In this document: positions 56,476 through 64,000 of the stretch, piece by piece | How the letters are laid out: each line of letters begins with the position of its first letter | Position numbering within the stretch: position 1 is the stretch's first letter | From: Qipengyuania gaetbuli | Lineage (GTDB): Bacteria > Pseudomonadota > Alphaproteobacteria > Sphingomonadales > Sphingomonadaceae | Direction of reading: 5' to 3' | NCBI RefSeq assembly: GCF_009827315.1 | Contig: NZ_WTYF01000004.1 | Location: 1,984,001-2,048,000, forward strand | Length of the DNA stretch: 64,000 bases | Position numbers and translations under genes: made by a program | Notes under the pieces: model-generated | What the model saw: the letters and a program-made list of their open reading frames with translations, nothing else | Told to the model about the DNA's origin: nothing | Databases searched by the model: none

Positions 56476-57162
56476 GTGAACGAGACGAGGACCGAGGAAA
56501 CCTCCGCAGACGAGGCCGACCGGCGGCGCCGGAAACCCCGCCTCGTGCTCCGTCTCAATACCGGCGTTGGCCAGTCGGGCCGCGCCTTCGACGCGGAAAT
56601 CATGAATTTGTCGCACAGCGGGATGCTGGTGAAGACGCAGGCGACGCTTGCTTTCGATGCCCCGCTCGAAGTGGTGCTGCCCAAGGTCGGGCCCACGGTG
56701 GCGAAAGTCGTCTGGTTCGATGACCAGCTCTATGGCTGCAGCTTTTCGACGCCGCTCACACCCGAACAGCTGGACGCGGCCAATGAGGCGGCGTCCGACC
56801 CGGATGAAACGCACGGCGTCGACCACGCTACGCTGGGGGGACGCATCCGCCACCTGCGCAATCGAAGGGGCATGACCATGCGGGGGCTCGCCGCCGCCGT
56901 CGGGGTCAGCAAGCCGACCTTGTGGAAGTGGGAAAGCGACCAGGTGCGGCCGCGGCACAAGACCATGCAGCGCCTCGCCGACGAGCTGGGCGTGAGCGAG
57001 CTGGAACTGGTCTACGGCACGCCGGACCTCGGCGAACCGGACGAGATCGTGCAGGGCTCGCTGGCCGAAATCGTGCGCGATGCGAAAAAGCGTATCGCCG
57101 AGGCGGCCGGTGTCGATGAAGCCAGGGTCGATGTCTCGATCGACTGGGGCGACGGCGATTAG
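56476..57162 (+). CDS. PilZ domain fused to an XRE-type helix-turn-helix domain
   Basis: The 228-residue protein has two domains. Residues about 16-95 form a PilZ domain with both c-di-GMP motifs: RxxxR (R18-R-K-P-R22) and NLSHSG (44-49). Residues about 120-180 form an XRE/HTH domain (IRHLRNRRGMTMRGLAAAV and SKPTLWKWESDQVRPR). A short tail follows. It starts with a GTG at 56476 and converges on the Tad pilus operon, 13 bases from its last gene. A c-di-GMP-responsive DNA-binding protein is the straightforward reading, but this is inferred. Confidence 0.85.
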   Translation: MNETRTEETSADEADRRRRKPRLVLRLNTGVGQSGRAFDAEIMNLSHSGMLVKTQATLAFDAPLEVVLPKVGPTVAKVVWFDDQLYGCSFSTPLTPEQLDAANEAASDPDETHGVDHATLGGRIRHLRNRRGMTMRGLAAAVGVSKPTLWKWESDQVRPRHKTMQRLADELGVSELELVYGTPDLGEPDEIVQGSLAEIVRDAKKRIAEAAGVDEARVDVSIDWGDGD

Positions 57163-57175
57163 GCCGGCGCCCGGC

Positions 57176-57799
57176 TCAGTCCATCAATACGAGCCGGTCC
57201 CTTATCGCGTCGTAGCGCAGGTCCAGTCCTGCTCGGCGGACGGCATCGAGCGACAGGCGGTCGCCCTGCGGAAGCTTTGCATCGTCCATCGCCAGCCCGA
57301 GCCGTTCGAGCGCGGACAGGAGCTCTGCGCGCCCGATCTCGATACGGGTCGCATCGACCAGGATGATCGGCAGCTCGGTCTGCGGGCCCTTTTCCCGCGC
57401 CAGCGCCTTGGTCACCCGCATGCCGTCGGGCCCGGGATTGAAGTTGGGTTTGAGCGAGAAATCGAGCGCGAGGATGTTCCTGTCGGAAGATCCGCGCGGC
57501 GCGGGACCCATGCGCGACGGCTCCGGTGCGCCGGGCGCCTGCGGGGCAACTTCGGCAAGCTTGGCCGCCTGTTCGCCCGTGTCGGCGCGCTGCGCTGCGT
57601 GGCCGAACTCGACTACGCTTTCGGCAGGGGCAGGTTCGAGCGCGACGCGCAGGATATCGCGTGACGGGTCCTGCGGGCGGACTGCCGCAGCCGAGGCGAA
57701 GGCAAGGAACACGACGAGGAATGTCACTGCTACGGTCGCGGCGATGACCCCCATTTGCATGACCTTGGTCCGGTACGGTGGAGGAGGAGCGCGTCCCAT
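57176..57799 (-). CDS. Membrane-anchored protein of the Tad operon, function unknown
   Basis: The 207-residue product has one membrane helix at about residues 14-38, then a Pro/Ala-rich linker and a C-terminal domain with no motif I recognise (ends LDLRYDAIRDRLVLMD). The ATG at 57799 sits just before the cpaA stop codon. It is the last gene of the minus-strand Tad cluster, so a pilus-assembly role is suggested by position only. Confidence 0.65.
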   Translation of the reverse strand: MGRAPPPPYRTKVMQMGVIAATVAVTFLVVFLAFASAAAVRPQDPSRDILRVALEPAPAESVVEFGHAAQRADTGEQAAKLAEVAPQAPGAPEPSRMGPAPRGSSDRNILALDFSLKPNFNPGPDGMRVTKALAREKGPQTELPIILVDATRIEIGRAELLSALERLGLAMDDAKLPQGDRLSLDAVRRAGLDLRYDAIRDRLVLMD

Positions 57800-57800
57800 C

Positions 57801-58265
57801 TCAGACCGCCAGGCGCACGGTGGAAAGCGCCACCGCGCCAATCGCGATCGCGAGACCGTAGGGCATTTTGGCAAAATCGTCCTTGCGTGCCCGCAGCTTT
57901 GGACTGAATTTCCGGGCGAGGAGCCAGAAGATGGCCATCACACCGCCCATCAGAAGGATGACAAGGGCAAGGGCCGGCGCAAGCTGGATCGGGAAGAAGG
58001 CCGCCACGCCGGCATAGAACTTGCCATCGCCTGCCCCGAACATGCCGCCGGCGAATAGCCCGTAGCCGATCAGGAAGGCGACGACGACATGGGCGAAATG
58101 CAGGCCAAGGCCGACCCATCCTACCGCAGCGAAGGCAAAGCCGAGACCGGCAATGGCAATCGCAAGCGACAGGTAATTGGGCAGTTTGCGCTTAAGCACA
58201 TCGATGAGGGCACCGATGGTCGAAAGCGCCGCGAGAACCCCGAAGGACAAGGAGGCGATGGCCAT
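57801..58265 (-). CDS. cpaA: Type IV/Flp prepilin peptidase (A24 family, CpaA/TadV)
   Basis: The enzyme cleaves Flp prepilin leader peptides in the inner membrane. The 154-residue protein has the two catalytic aspartates of A24 peptidases: D22 in GALIDVLKRKLPN and D80 in FGAGDGKFYAG. Several membrane helices surround them. It lacks the N-terminal methylase domain of long PilD enzymes, as usual for Tad systems. It follows the TPR lipoprotein gene by 9 bases. Confidence 0.9.
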   Translation of the reverse strand: MAIASLSFGVLAALSTIGALIDVLKRKLPNYLSLAIAIAGLGFAFAAVGWVGLGLHFAHVVVAFLIGYGLFAGGMFGAGDGKFYAGVAAFFPIQLAPALALVILLMGGVMAIFWLLARKFSPKLRARKDDFAKMPYGLAIAIGAVALSTVRLAV

Positions 58266-58274
58266 TTCGAGCGG

Positions 58275-59108
58275 TTATTTCTTTTCTTGCTCGACCTTGG
58301 GCGCATTAAGGCTGACCCGCACCGGATAGCCCTTGGCAGGCGTGGCGGACACACGCGCCTCTTTTCCGATGCGCACCCGCATGGGATAGCCGGAGGTGGC
58401 ACCGACACGGATTTCGGCCGGACGGGCAGAAGCGCTGGGGCGCATCTGCTGGCCGTTCACACTCACCCGCACGGCAGGCTTGGCGGGTGCGTCGGCCACT
58501 TCGGCCACCGAGACACGCACGCGCTCGGGCGCGGCGAGAGGCTGGGGCGCACCGAGCGCGATCCGCGAAGACGTCGCGCCGCGAGCCAAGGTGATGCGGC
58601 GTTCCTGCCCTCCGCTGACGACCACGCGTTCCTGTTCGGCCGGGATATCGGGGCGCACGGCCTCGTCGGACTTGGCGAATTCGGTGTAGGCTTTGCGAGC
58701 CTCCTCGCGCTGGGCGTAGAGCGTGCGCAGGTCCTGCCCGAGGTCGCTAGCATAGAAGCGGTCGAGATTGGCAGCGAACTTGGTCTCTTCCGGTGCCAGG
58801 GTGACGGCAGCACGGAAATAGCGTTCGGCGAGATCGCCGCGGCCGAGGCGGGCATAGGCCACGCCAAGGGCATTGGCAGCTTCAGGCGCGGTTTCGCGAT
58901 TGAGTGCGGCGCGCTGCAAGGCGGGCAGGGCGTTGCCGATCTGGCCTTCGGCCAGCAACCGGCGTCCTTCCTCGAGATCCGCTTCGCCGAAGACCGGCTG
59001 GCTCGCCCGCGAATGCTTGCCGAGATCGAAAGCGCTGAGGAAGTTCTGGCAACCGGACAGCGGCATTACCACCGCCAGGGCTGCAAGGGTTGTAGGGATT
59101 CTCTTCAT
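58275..59108 (-). CDS. TPR lipoprotein of the Tad system (TadD-like)
   Basis: The 277-residue precursor has a lipobox LSGC (C20) and tetratricopeptide-like helices in the first half (GRRLLAEGQIGNALPALQRAA, AERYFRAAVTLAPEETKFAA). The C-terminal half is a low-complexity region rich in R, V, P and A. TadD-type lipoproteins help assemble or localise the secretin. AGGAGGATAAA precedes the ATG at 59108. It follows tadC by 1 base. Confidence 0.82.
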   Translation of the reverse strand: MKRIPTTLAALAVVMPLSGCQNFLSAFDLGKHSRASQPVFGEADLEEGRRLLAEGQIGNALPALQRAALNRETAPEAANALGVAYARLGRGDLAERYFRAAVTLAPEETKFAANLDRFYASDLGQDLRTLYAQREEARKAYTEFAKSDEAVRPDIPAEQERVVVSGGQERRITLARGATSSRIALGAPQPLAAPERVRVSVAEVADAPAKPAVRVSVNGQQMRPSASARPAEIRVGATSGYPMRVRIGKEARVSATPAKGYPVRVSLNAPKVEQEKK

Positions 59109-59109
59109 T

Positions 59110-60084
59110 TTATCCTCCTCCTGCCATCGCGGGGCCAAGTTCACGGACGAACCCGATAATTGCCGGCAGCGCCAATACGCCAATCATCACCGGTAGCATG
59201 CATGCCACTAGAGGGATTGATACGAGTACCGGAATACGGTGGGCTTTTTCTTCGGCACGGAGGCGCCGAGATTCTCTCATTTCACCAGCATAAATCCGAA
59301 GCGTGTCAGCTATGCTGGTGCCTAATTTGTCCGACTGGATCAGGAGCGTCGAAAAGGAACGAATTTCTTGCACGCCTGAATTGTTGGCGAGCTGACGCAA
59401 GGCTAGTTCTCTGGACGCGCCTGCGCGCATCAAGAGTGTCGTCTCGACCAAAAGCTCTGCTATTAATGTATGTGACCCACTCATCTCGCGGCCCACTTTG
59501 TCGAGGGCTGCCTCTAGGCCCAAACCAGCTTCGACACAGACCAGAATGAGATCAAGCGCGTCAGGGAAGCCATTGATAATCTGTTCTTTGCGCCGGTCGG
59601 CCTTGGCGCGCACATACAGGTTTGGCAAATACAGGCCAACTACAGCTAGTATCGAGCTGACAAAATAAAGCTTTAAAACCGATGGCGGTTCAGCGCTGAA
59701 AAACGAGAGAAGTAAATAAATTCCAGGCAGTGCGAAAACCAATAATATTTTTGCAATAGTAAATGTTCTCACCGCACCTTTGTTGCGATAGCCAGCCATC
59801 CGAAGTTGTTGTTCTAGCTTTAAGTTTTTTTTGTCAGACAGACTTATGCCGGACTTCTCGATAGTATCGGCGATTTTGGCCCATCGATCCTTGCGCTGAT
59901 CTCTAAGCAAGTCGACCTGGGAGGTGGCCGAAGTCGCTGCATCAAGCCGAGCAATCTGGCGGCTAGCGCGCCTCCGAGCCTCAACTCCATTTACGACGAT
60001 AAGGATTGCGCCGGTAACCAGAGCAAAAACAATCGCTAGGGCAAGAATGCGGAAAGCGGTGCTTGAGGCTGCAATCTCTAACAT
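59110..60084 (-). CDS. tadC: Tad pilus inner-membrane protein TadC (T2SSF domain)
   Basis: TadC forms the inner-membrane platform with TadB. The 324-residue protein has two or three membrane helices at the N-terminus, a cytoplasmic T2SSF domain with the ALDLILVCVEAGLGLEAAL signature and a C-terminal helical pair. It starts one base after tadB. The coding sequence here is noticeably AT-richer than cpaF, with many NNA/NNT codons. Confidence 0.92.
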   Translation of the reverse strand: MLEIAASSTAFRILALAIVFALVTGAILIVVNGVEARRRASRQIARLDAATSATSQVDLLRDQRKDRWAKIADTIEKSGISLSDKKNLKLEQQLRMAGYRNKGAVRTFTIAKILLVFALPGIYLLLSFFSAEPPSVLKLYFVSSILAVVGLYLPNLYVRAKADRRKEQIINGFPDALDLILVCVEAGLGLEAALDKVGREMSGSHTLIAELLVETTLLMRAGASRELALRQLANNSGVQEIRSFSTLLIQSDKLGTSIADTLRIYAGEMRESRRLRAEEKAHRIPVLVSIPLVACMLPVMIGVLALPAIIGFVRELGPAMAGGG

Positions 60085-60085
60085 G

Positions 60086-61087
60086 TCACACCTTGAGGTT
60101 GATCATCTTGCGCATGACTATGACGCCGACGATGTATAGGGTCACCAGAAACGCCCAGCCCCAGATGAAAATTGGGTCGTCCGCTACGTCCAAATAGAAT
60201 GATGGCGCCGCGAGGAACGTCATTACAAAGGCGAAGACGGGCAATACCGAAAGCATCCAAGCAGTCATGCGACCTTCGGAACTTAGAGCACGGACTTTGA
60301 GATAGAGGGCCGCGCGCTCACGAATTACGTTTGCCAAGTTCTCGAGAATTTCCGCAAGGTTGCCTCCGGTTTCCCCTTGGACAGAGAGCGAGATGACAAA
60401 CATTCGCATGTCTTCGAGTTGCCAACGCTCGGCCATTGCATCGAGAGCCATCGTGAGATCCGCACCATAGGTGACCTCGTCGCTCACCAATCCGAACTCA
60501 GATCCGATGGGATCTTCCATTTCTTGCGTGAGCAAATCGATTGCGGAAGCGACAGGATGGCCGGAACGAAGGGCTCGGACGAAGATGTCTAATGCAACGG
60601 GAAATTGGCTCTCAATTTTCTTTCGTCTACCCGCCGCCATCCGCTTGAGGACAAGATAAGGGAGCATAATTCCAGCAGCAATTGCGAAGATCAAACACAC
60701 CTGGACAGCGCCGAATCCCAATTCGGCACCAGTACCCAATGCAATTGCCAAGGCGATGACAAATAGTATGGCCGCGCCGACCAACATCGCCACGACGACC
60801 TGCGAGACACTCCAACTAACACCGGATGTATAGACATTGTGTTCGAAAGAGACGACCGCATTTCGGATCAATGACGGTAAGCCTTCGTGTTCTCGAGGAC
60901 GGTTCTTCAATAACTCGCTGTAGAGTTCCTCGCGGTTGGTTCCGCTTTGGATCATTGTCATTCGACGGTTTGCTGCCGCAGAATGAGCTCGCTTTGATGC
61001 GACTACTCTTCCAATAGTTTGGAATAATAGGAAGGCAGCTGCGAAGATTGCGAGCAAGAATACGATGCGGACAATTTCTGTAGCCAT
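60086..61087 (-). CDS. tadB: Tad pilus inner-membrane protein TadB (T2SSF domain)
   Basis: The 333-residue product has an N-terminal membrane helix, a cytoplasmic region and a T2SSF domain with FPVALDIFVRALRSGHPVASA, then two C-terminal helices. Its ATG overlaps the cpaF stop (ATGA) and tadC begins one base after its own stop. Like tadC it is AT-richer than the surrounding genome. Confidence 0.92.
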   Translation of the reverse strand: MATEIVRIVFLLAIFAAAFLLFQTIGRVVASKRAHSAAANRRMTMIQSGTNREELYSELLKNRPREHEGLPSLIRNAVVSFEHNVYTSGVSWSVSQVVVAMLVGAAILFVIALAIALGTGAELGFGAVQVCLIFAIAAGIMLPYLVLKRMAAGRRKKIESQFPVALDIFVRALRSGHPVASAIDLLTQEMEDPIGSEFGLVSDEVTYGADLTMALDAMAERWQLEDMRMFVISLSVQGETGGNLAEILENLANVIRERAALYLKVRALSSEGRMTAWMLSVLPVFAFVMTFLAAPSFYLDVADDPIFIWGWAFLVTLYIVGVIVMRKMINLKV

Positions 61088-62478
61088 CAGCCGATCTTCA
61101 TGTCTGGACGGAACAGATCCGCCGAAAGGTGGATTCCGTGCGCTTCCGCGTCGGCGAGGAACTTGGGCCTGATGCCAGTCGCCTCGAAGTGACCGAGCAC
61201 GCTGCCGTCTTCCCCGCGGCCGGTCATCTTGAAGCGGAAGATCTCCTGCATGGTGATCGTCTCGCCTTCCATCCCGGTCAGCTCGGACAGGCTCTTGATC
61301 TTGCGGCGACCGTCGGAAAGGCGGCCGACCTGGACCACTACGTTGATGGCCGAAGCGATCTGCGCGCGCGAAGACTTGGAAGTAATATCGATGCCGCTCA
61401 TGCCGATCATCTGTTCCACACGACTCAGCGCGTCGCGCGGCGTGTTGGCGTGGACAGTGGTCATCGACCCGTCGTGGCCCGTGTTCATGGCCTGCAGCAT
61501 GTCGAAAGCCTCGCCGGCACGGACTTCGCCGACGATGATGCGGTCGGGACGCATTCGCAGGGCATTCTTCACCAGGTCGCGTTGCGTTACCTCGCCGCGG
61601 CCTTCGATGTTCGCCGGTCGCGTTTCGAGGCGGGCCACATGGGTTTGCTGGAGCTGGAGTTCCGCCGAGTCCTCGATCGTAACGATACGCTCTCCCTCGT
61701 CGATATAGGACGACATCGCATTGAGCAGGGTCGTCTTACCCGAACCGGTACCGCCGGAGATCAGCACGTTGCGGCGCGAGCGCACGATTGCCTCAAGCAC
61801 CGGGGCCATCTGCTCTGGCACGCTGCCCAGGTCGATCATCTTGGCGATGCTGATCGGCTTCTTGGCGAACTTACGGATGGAAAGGAGCGATCCATCAAGG
61901 GCAAGCGGCGCGACGATGGCGTTGACGCGCGAACCGTCTGCAAGGCGTGCGTCGACGAAGGGCGAACTTTCATCGACCCGTCGTCCGACCGCGCTGACGA
62001 TTTTCTGGATGACGCGCATCAAATGCTTTTCATCCTGGAAGCGCGTGGCCACCCGTTCGAGCTGGCCGCGCTTTTCGACGAATACCGTTTCTGCGCCGTT
62101 GACGAGAATATCGGTGATGGTGTCGTCCGCCAGCAGCGGCTCGAGCGGACCGAGGCCCATGAGTTCGTCGACCAGTTCCTGGACGAGCTGGTCGCGTTCC
62201 TCGCGGTTCAGCGGCTCGTCGAAATCGGCGAGCAGTTCGGGCAGCATGGCCGCGATTTGAGACTTGATTTGCTCAATTGGCGCCTGGTCGAGCAGGGCAA
62301 GGTTGAGCCGGTCCAGCAGATTGCGATGGATCGACAGCTTGAGCTGCAGCATCTTTTCGGTCTTCTCGTCCTTCCGGCCGAAAAGAATGCGTTGCTCCTC
62401 TTCGGTCGAGATGGGCTCGGACGTGGTTGCAGGATCGTGATCCTGGTTCTGGCTATCGTCTAGTTTGATCTTCCACAT
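61087..62478 (-). CDS. cpaF: Tad/Flp pilus ATPase CpaF (TadA)
   Basis: CpaF is the hexameric secretion ATPase that powers Flp pilus assembly. The 463-residue protein has an N-terminal docking region and the VirB11-type ATPase core with Walker [10 protein letters not shown], an Asp box [12 protein letters not shown], Walker [15 protein letters not shown] and a His box. The ATG at 62478 ([10 protein letters not shown]) is chosen over a long upstream frame that runs into cpaE. The gene is GC-rich, in contrast to tadB, tadC and cpaE. Confidence 0.95.
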   Translation of the reverse strand: MWKIKLDDSQNQDHDPATTSEPISTEEEQRILFGRKDEKTEKMLQLKLSIHRNLLDRLNLALLDQAPIEQIKSQIAAMLPELLADFDEPLNREERDQLVQELVDELMGLGPLEPLLADDTITDILVNGAETVFVEKRGQLERVATRFQDEKHLMRVIQKIVSAVGRRVDESSPFVDARLADGSRVNAIVAPLALDGSLLSIRKFAKKPISIAKMIDLGSVPEQMAPVLEAIVRSRRNVLISGGTGSGKTTLLNAMSSYIDEGERIVTIEDSAELQLQQTHVARLETRPANIEGRGEVTQRDLVKNALRMRPDRIIVGEVRAGEAFDMLQAMNTGHDGSMTTVHANTPRDALSRVEQMIGMSGIDITSKSSRAQIASAINVVVQVGRLSDGRRKIKSLSELTGMEGETITMQEIFRFKMTGRGEDGSVLGHFEATGIRPKFLADAEAHGIHLSADLFRPDMKIG

Positions 62479-62479
62479 G

Positions 62480-63655
62480 TCAGCTGTCCTTCTCGATCTT
62501 GTCGCCGAGTGCTGCTGCCAATTCCGCAAATTGTTTCGAAAGTTTCGCGCGCTTCTGAAGGTGCGAAACTGCATAACCTTGTAGCTGAGCTTCCTCGAGG
62601 AGAGAGGGATCATCCTCAAGCATCTGTTCGACCGGATGGTGAAGCAACTCCTCCATCTGGGAGGCATCTGCTCGTTTGAACAATCCGGATTCACAGCGGT
62701 TCAACACGATGGCGATTGAATCGCGTGGACGGCCAAGCATCTGGAGAAGCGACAGCTTGCGCTTGACGTGACGCAGGGCGGAGAGTTTGCCTAGGCCTAC
62801 GAGCACCACGACATCAGCGGAGAGCAGGACAGGCATTGCCCAGTTTGCGATCGTCGATGGCATGTCGAGGATTACAAGGTCGTAGCGCTTTCTAGTTTCA
62901 CGCAAAACCTGTGAGACGGCCTCGGCTGGTGCACTTTCAATCGGCTCTATTTCGTCCGGCGCGGCGATGAGATCGAAACCGTCATCACATTTCATCGCGA
63001 CCGAGCGGATCAGTTCATCATCTATCCTGCCGACTGCACCGAAAAGGTGATGAATTGTGAGCTTGGCCTGTTTGTCGAGATAGGCTGACGCGTCTCCGCT
63101 CTGCAATGACAGGTCGATCAGGGCAGCACGGGCGTTGTCGCCCAGGTGCTCGGGCATCAACGGGGCAAGCTGGGTAGCAACTGTCGTTGCGCCGACTCCA
63201 CCAGCGGCACCGATGACCGCGATGACGGGCGCAAGTTCGACAGGGGCTGCCGGCGTTTCGCTGATGCGCGCTACATCGATAATCGCAGCAACGAGTTCTT
63301 CACTCGAAAATGGAAGTTCGAGCACGTCGGATACGCCCTTGCGCAAAAGAGAGCGCACAGTCGCAACCGGTGCGGCCTGCAGCCCTGCGATCACCGGAAG
63401 ATTGGGCCTCAGGGCACGAAGTCTTTCCAGGCGTGCCAGGGACGAAGGATTGTTGGAATCGATTTCCACGACAGCGATGGTTGCATGCTCGATGGCGGCG
63501 GCCGGGAAGTCCTCAGCTAGTCCGGTGTTGTGCAGGGTTAGTGCGCTGTCGAGGATAGCGATGTTCCCAAGCGCCTCCTCGCGTGCAAACACGTGCACCC
63601 CATCAGGTAGCGTCATTCCGGTATCCGTATGGTAGGTGTCTGAGAAATCGGTCAT
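62480..63655 (-). CDS. cpaE: Pilus localisation ATPase CpaE (TadZ)
   Basis: CpaE is a MinD/ParA-like ATPase that places the pilus machinery at the pole. The 391-residue protein has an N-terminal receiver-like domain, a deviant Walker A region GAAGGVGATTVATQLA (GxxGGVGATT), and a LVILDMPSTIANW Walker B. It starts 7 bases behind the tadE-like gene and ends 1 base before cpaF. Base composition is intermediate, lower in GC than cpaF. Confidence 0.92.
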   Translation of the reverse strand: MTDFSDTYHTDTGMTLPDGVHVFAREEALGNIAILDSALTLHNTGLAEDFPAAAIEHATIAVVEIDSNNPSSLARLERLRALRPNLPVIAGLQAAPVATVRSLLRKGVSDVLELPFSSEELVAAIIDVARISETPAAPVELAPVIAVIGAAGGVGATTVATQLAPLMPEHLGDNARAALIDLSLQSGDASAYLDKQAKLTIHHLFGAVGRIDDELIRSVAMKCDDGFDLIAAPDEIEPIESAPAEAVSQVLRETRKRYDLVILDMPSTIANWAMPVLLSADVVVLVGLGKLSALRHVKRKLSLLQMLGRPRDSIAIVLNRCESGLFKRADASQMEELLHHPVEQMLEDDPSLLEEAQLQGYAVSHLQKRAKLSKQFAELAAALGDKIEKDS

Positions 63656-63662
63656 TGCAAGC

Positions 63663-64000
63663 TCAATTCGAGAAACTTCCAGCGCTGTCTTCCGCGGTCA
63701 GGGAATAAGCGAAGGTGGGAAGGTTTAGGGTGCCGAAAATCAGCGATGTAATCGGCGTATGGGTCATGCCAGTCAGCCTCACCGTGACGATAGGAGCGAC
63801 GTCCGGACCGTTGGGGTCCCCGGCGTAACCAAGGCCTGACCATTCGTATTCGACGATAAGGTTGTTGGCTGCGATGCCCGATTTTATTTCCTGCATCCGG
63901 TCCAGAATAGAATCGAACGCGGCTTGGTTGTGACCCCAGGCAGTGCAGCTTGATGAAGTGCAGGTAACCTTGGGAAACGATCCTGCTGGAACGACGGTGC
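63663..64000 (-). CDS. TadE/TadG-like pseudopilin-related protein (5' part beyond window)
   Basis: The visible C-terminal part is about 112 codons; the start lies outside the window. It has no hydrophobic segment here and ends in SAGSFSN. The RMQEIKSGIAANNLIVEYEW stretch and the LTGMTHTPITSLIF region fit the C-terminal domain of TadE/TadG-type minor pilins, and position directly before cpaE supports this. It contains two Cys near the window edge. Confidence 0.65.
   Translation of the reverse strand, partial: TVVPAGSFPKVTCTSSSCTAWGHNQAAFDSILDRMQEIKSGIAANNLIVEYEWSGLGYAGDPNGPDVAPIVTVRLTGMTHTPITSLIFGTLNLPTFAYSLTAEDSAGSFSN

Overview
The window is a gene-dense chromosomal segment with high GC content and strong GC3 bias. 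It almost certainly comes from an alphaproteobacterium of the Sphingomonadales, most like the Erythrobacteraceae (Erythrobacter/Qipengyuania type). The call rests on ctrA next to rpoN and lptB, a DUF4167 protein after prfA-prmC, the HIG1-like/pduO/hbd cluster, an alphaproteobacterial CIRCE in front of groESL, a Tad/CpaF pilus locus, and frequent GTG/TTG starts. I see no phage, insertion sequence, CRISPR array, rRNA or tRNA gene.

Layout. 1-2.3 kb: the end of a kynurenine operon (kynA partial, kynB, kynU) converting tryptophan to anthranilate. 2.3-7.8 kb: small genes, an HNH nuclease, gluQ, and a cobalamin adenosyltransferase/3-hydroxyacyl-CoA dehydrogenase cluster. 7.8-17.5 kb: mutS, malic enzyme, a PLP enzyme, an outer-membrane barrel, an SDR/aldehyde dehydrogenase pair and trmB. 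17.5-22.6 kb: an SLC13 transporter, then ctrA, rpoN and lptB on the minus strand. 22.8-34.7 kb: pmbA with a BON-MscS channel, ppa, hisS-prfA-prmC, DUF4167, lnt, metK and a CoA transferase. 34.7-38.8 kb: a tightly coupled minus-strand operon in which the two 3-oxoacid CoA-transferase subunits are separated by an NTF2-like protein and an acid-phosphatase lipoprotein. 39-47 kb: a CDC48-type AAA ATPase, a second MscS channel, a CHASE3 histidine kinase and polA. 47-52.5 kb: a small Ala/Glu-rich lipoprotein, a class A beta-lactamase-fold protein lacking the usual omega-loop Glu, a host-attachment-type protein, a DUF305-LVIVD protein and a LuxR regulator. 52.8-56.3 kb: groEL, groES and a MATE pump. 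56.5-64 kb: a PilZ-HTH fusion facing a Tad pilus operon (tadE-like partial, cpaE, cpaF, tadB, tadC, tadD-like, an unknown membrane protein and cpaA).

Most of the window is housekeeping. The less ordinary items are the PilZ-HTH fusion beside the Tad locus, the split scoA/scoB operon, two candidate small RNAs (about 39.03-39.10 kb and 52.57-52.69 kb), a perfect 7-2-7 palindrome in front of metK, CtrA-type sites before ctrA and before the beta-lactamase-like gene, overlapping hairpins in an omp leader, and a marked drop in GC within tadB/tadC. All assignments come from reading the sequence; no database search was run.
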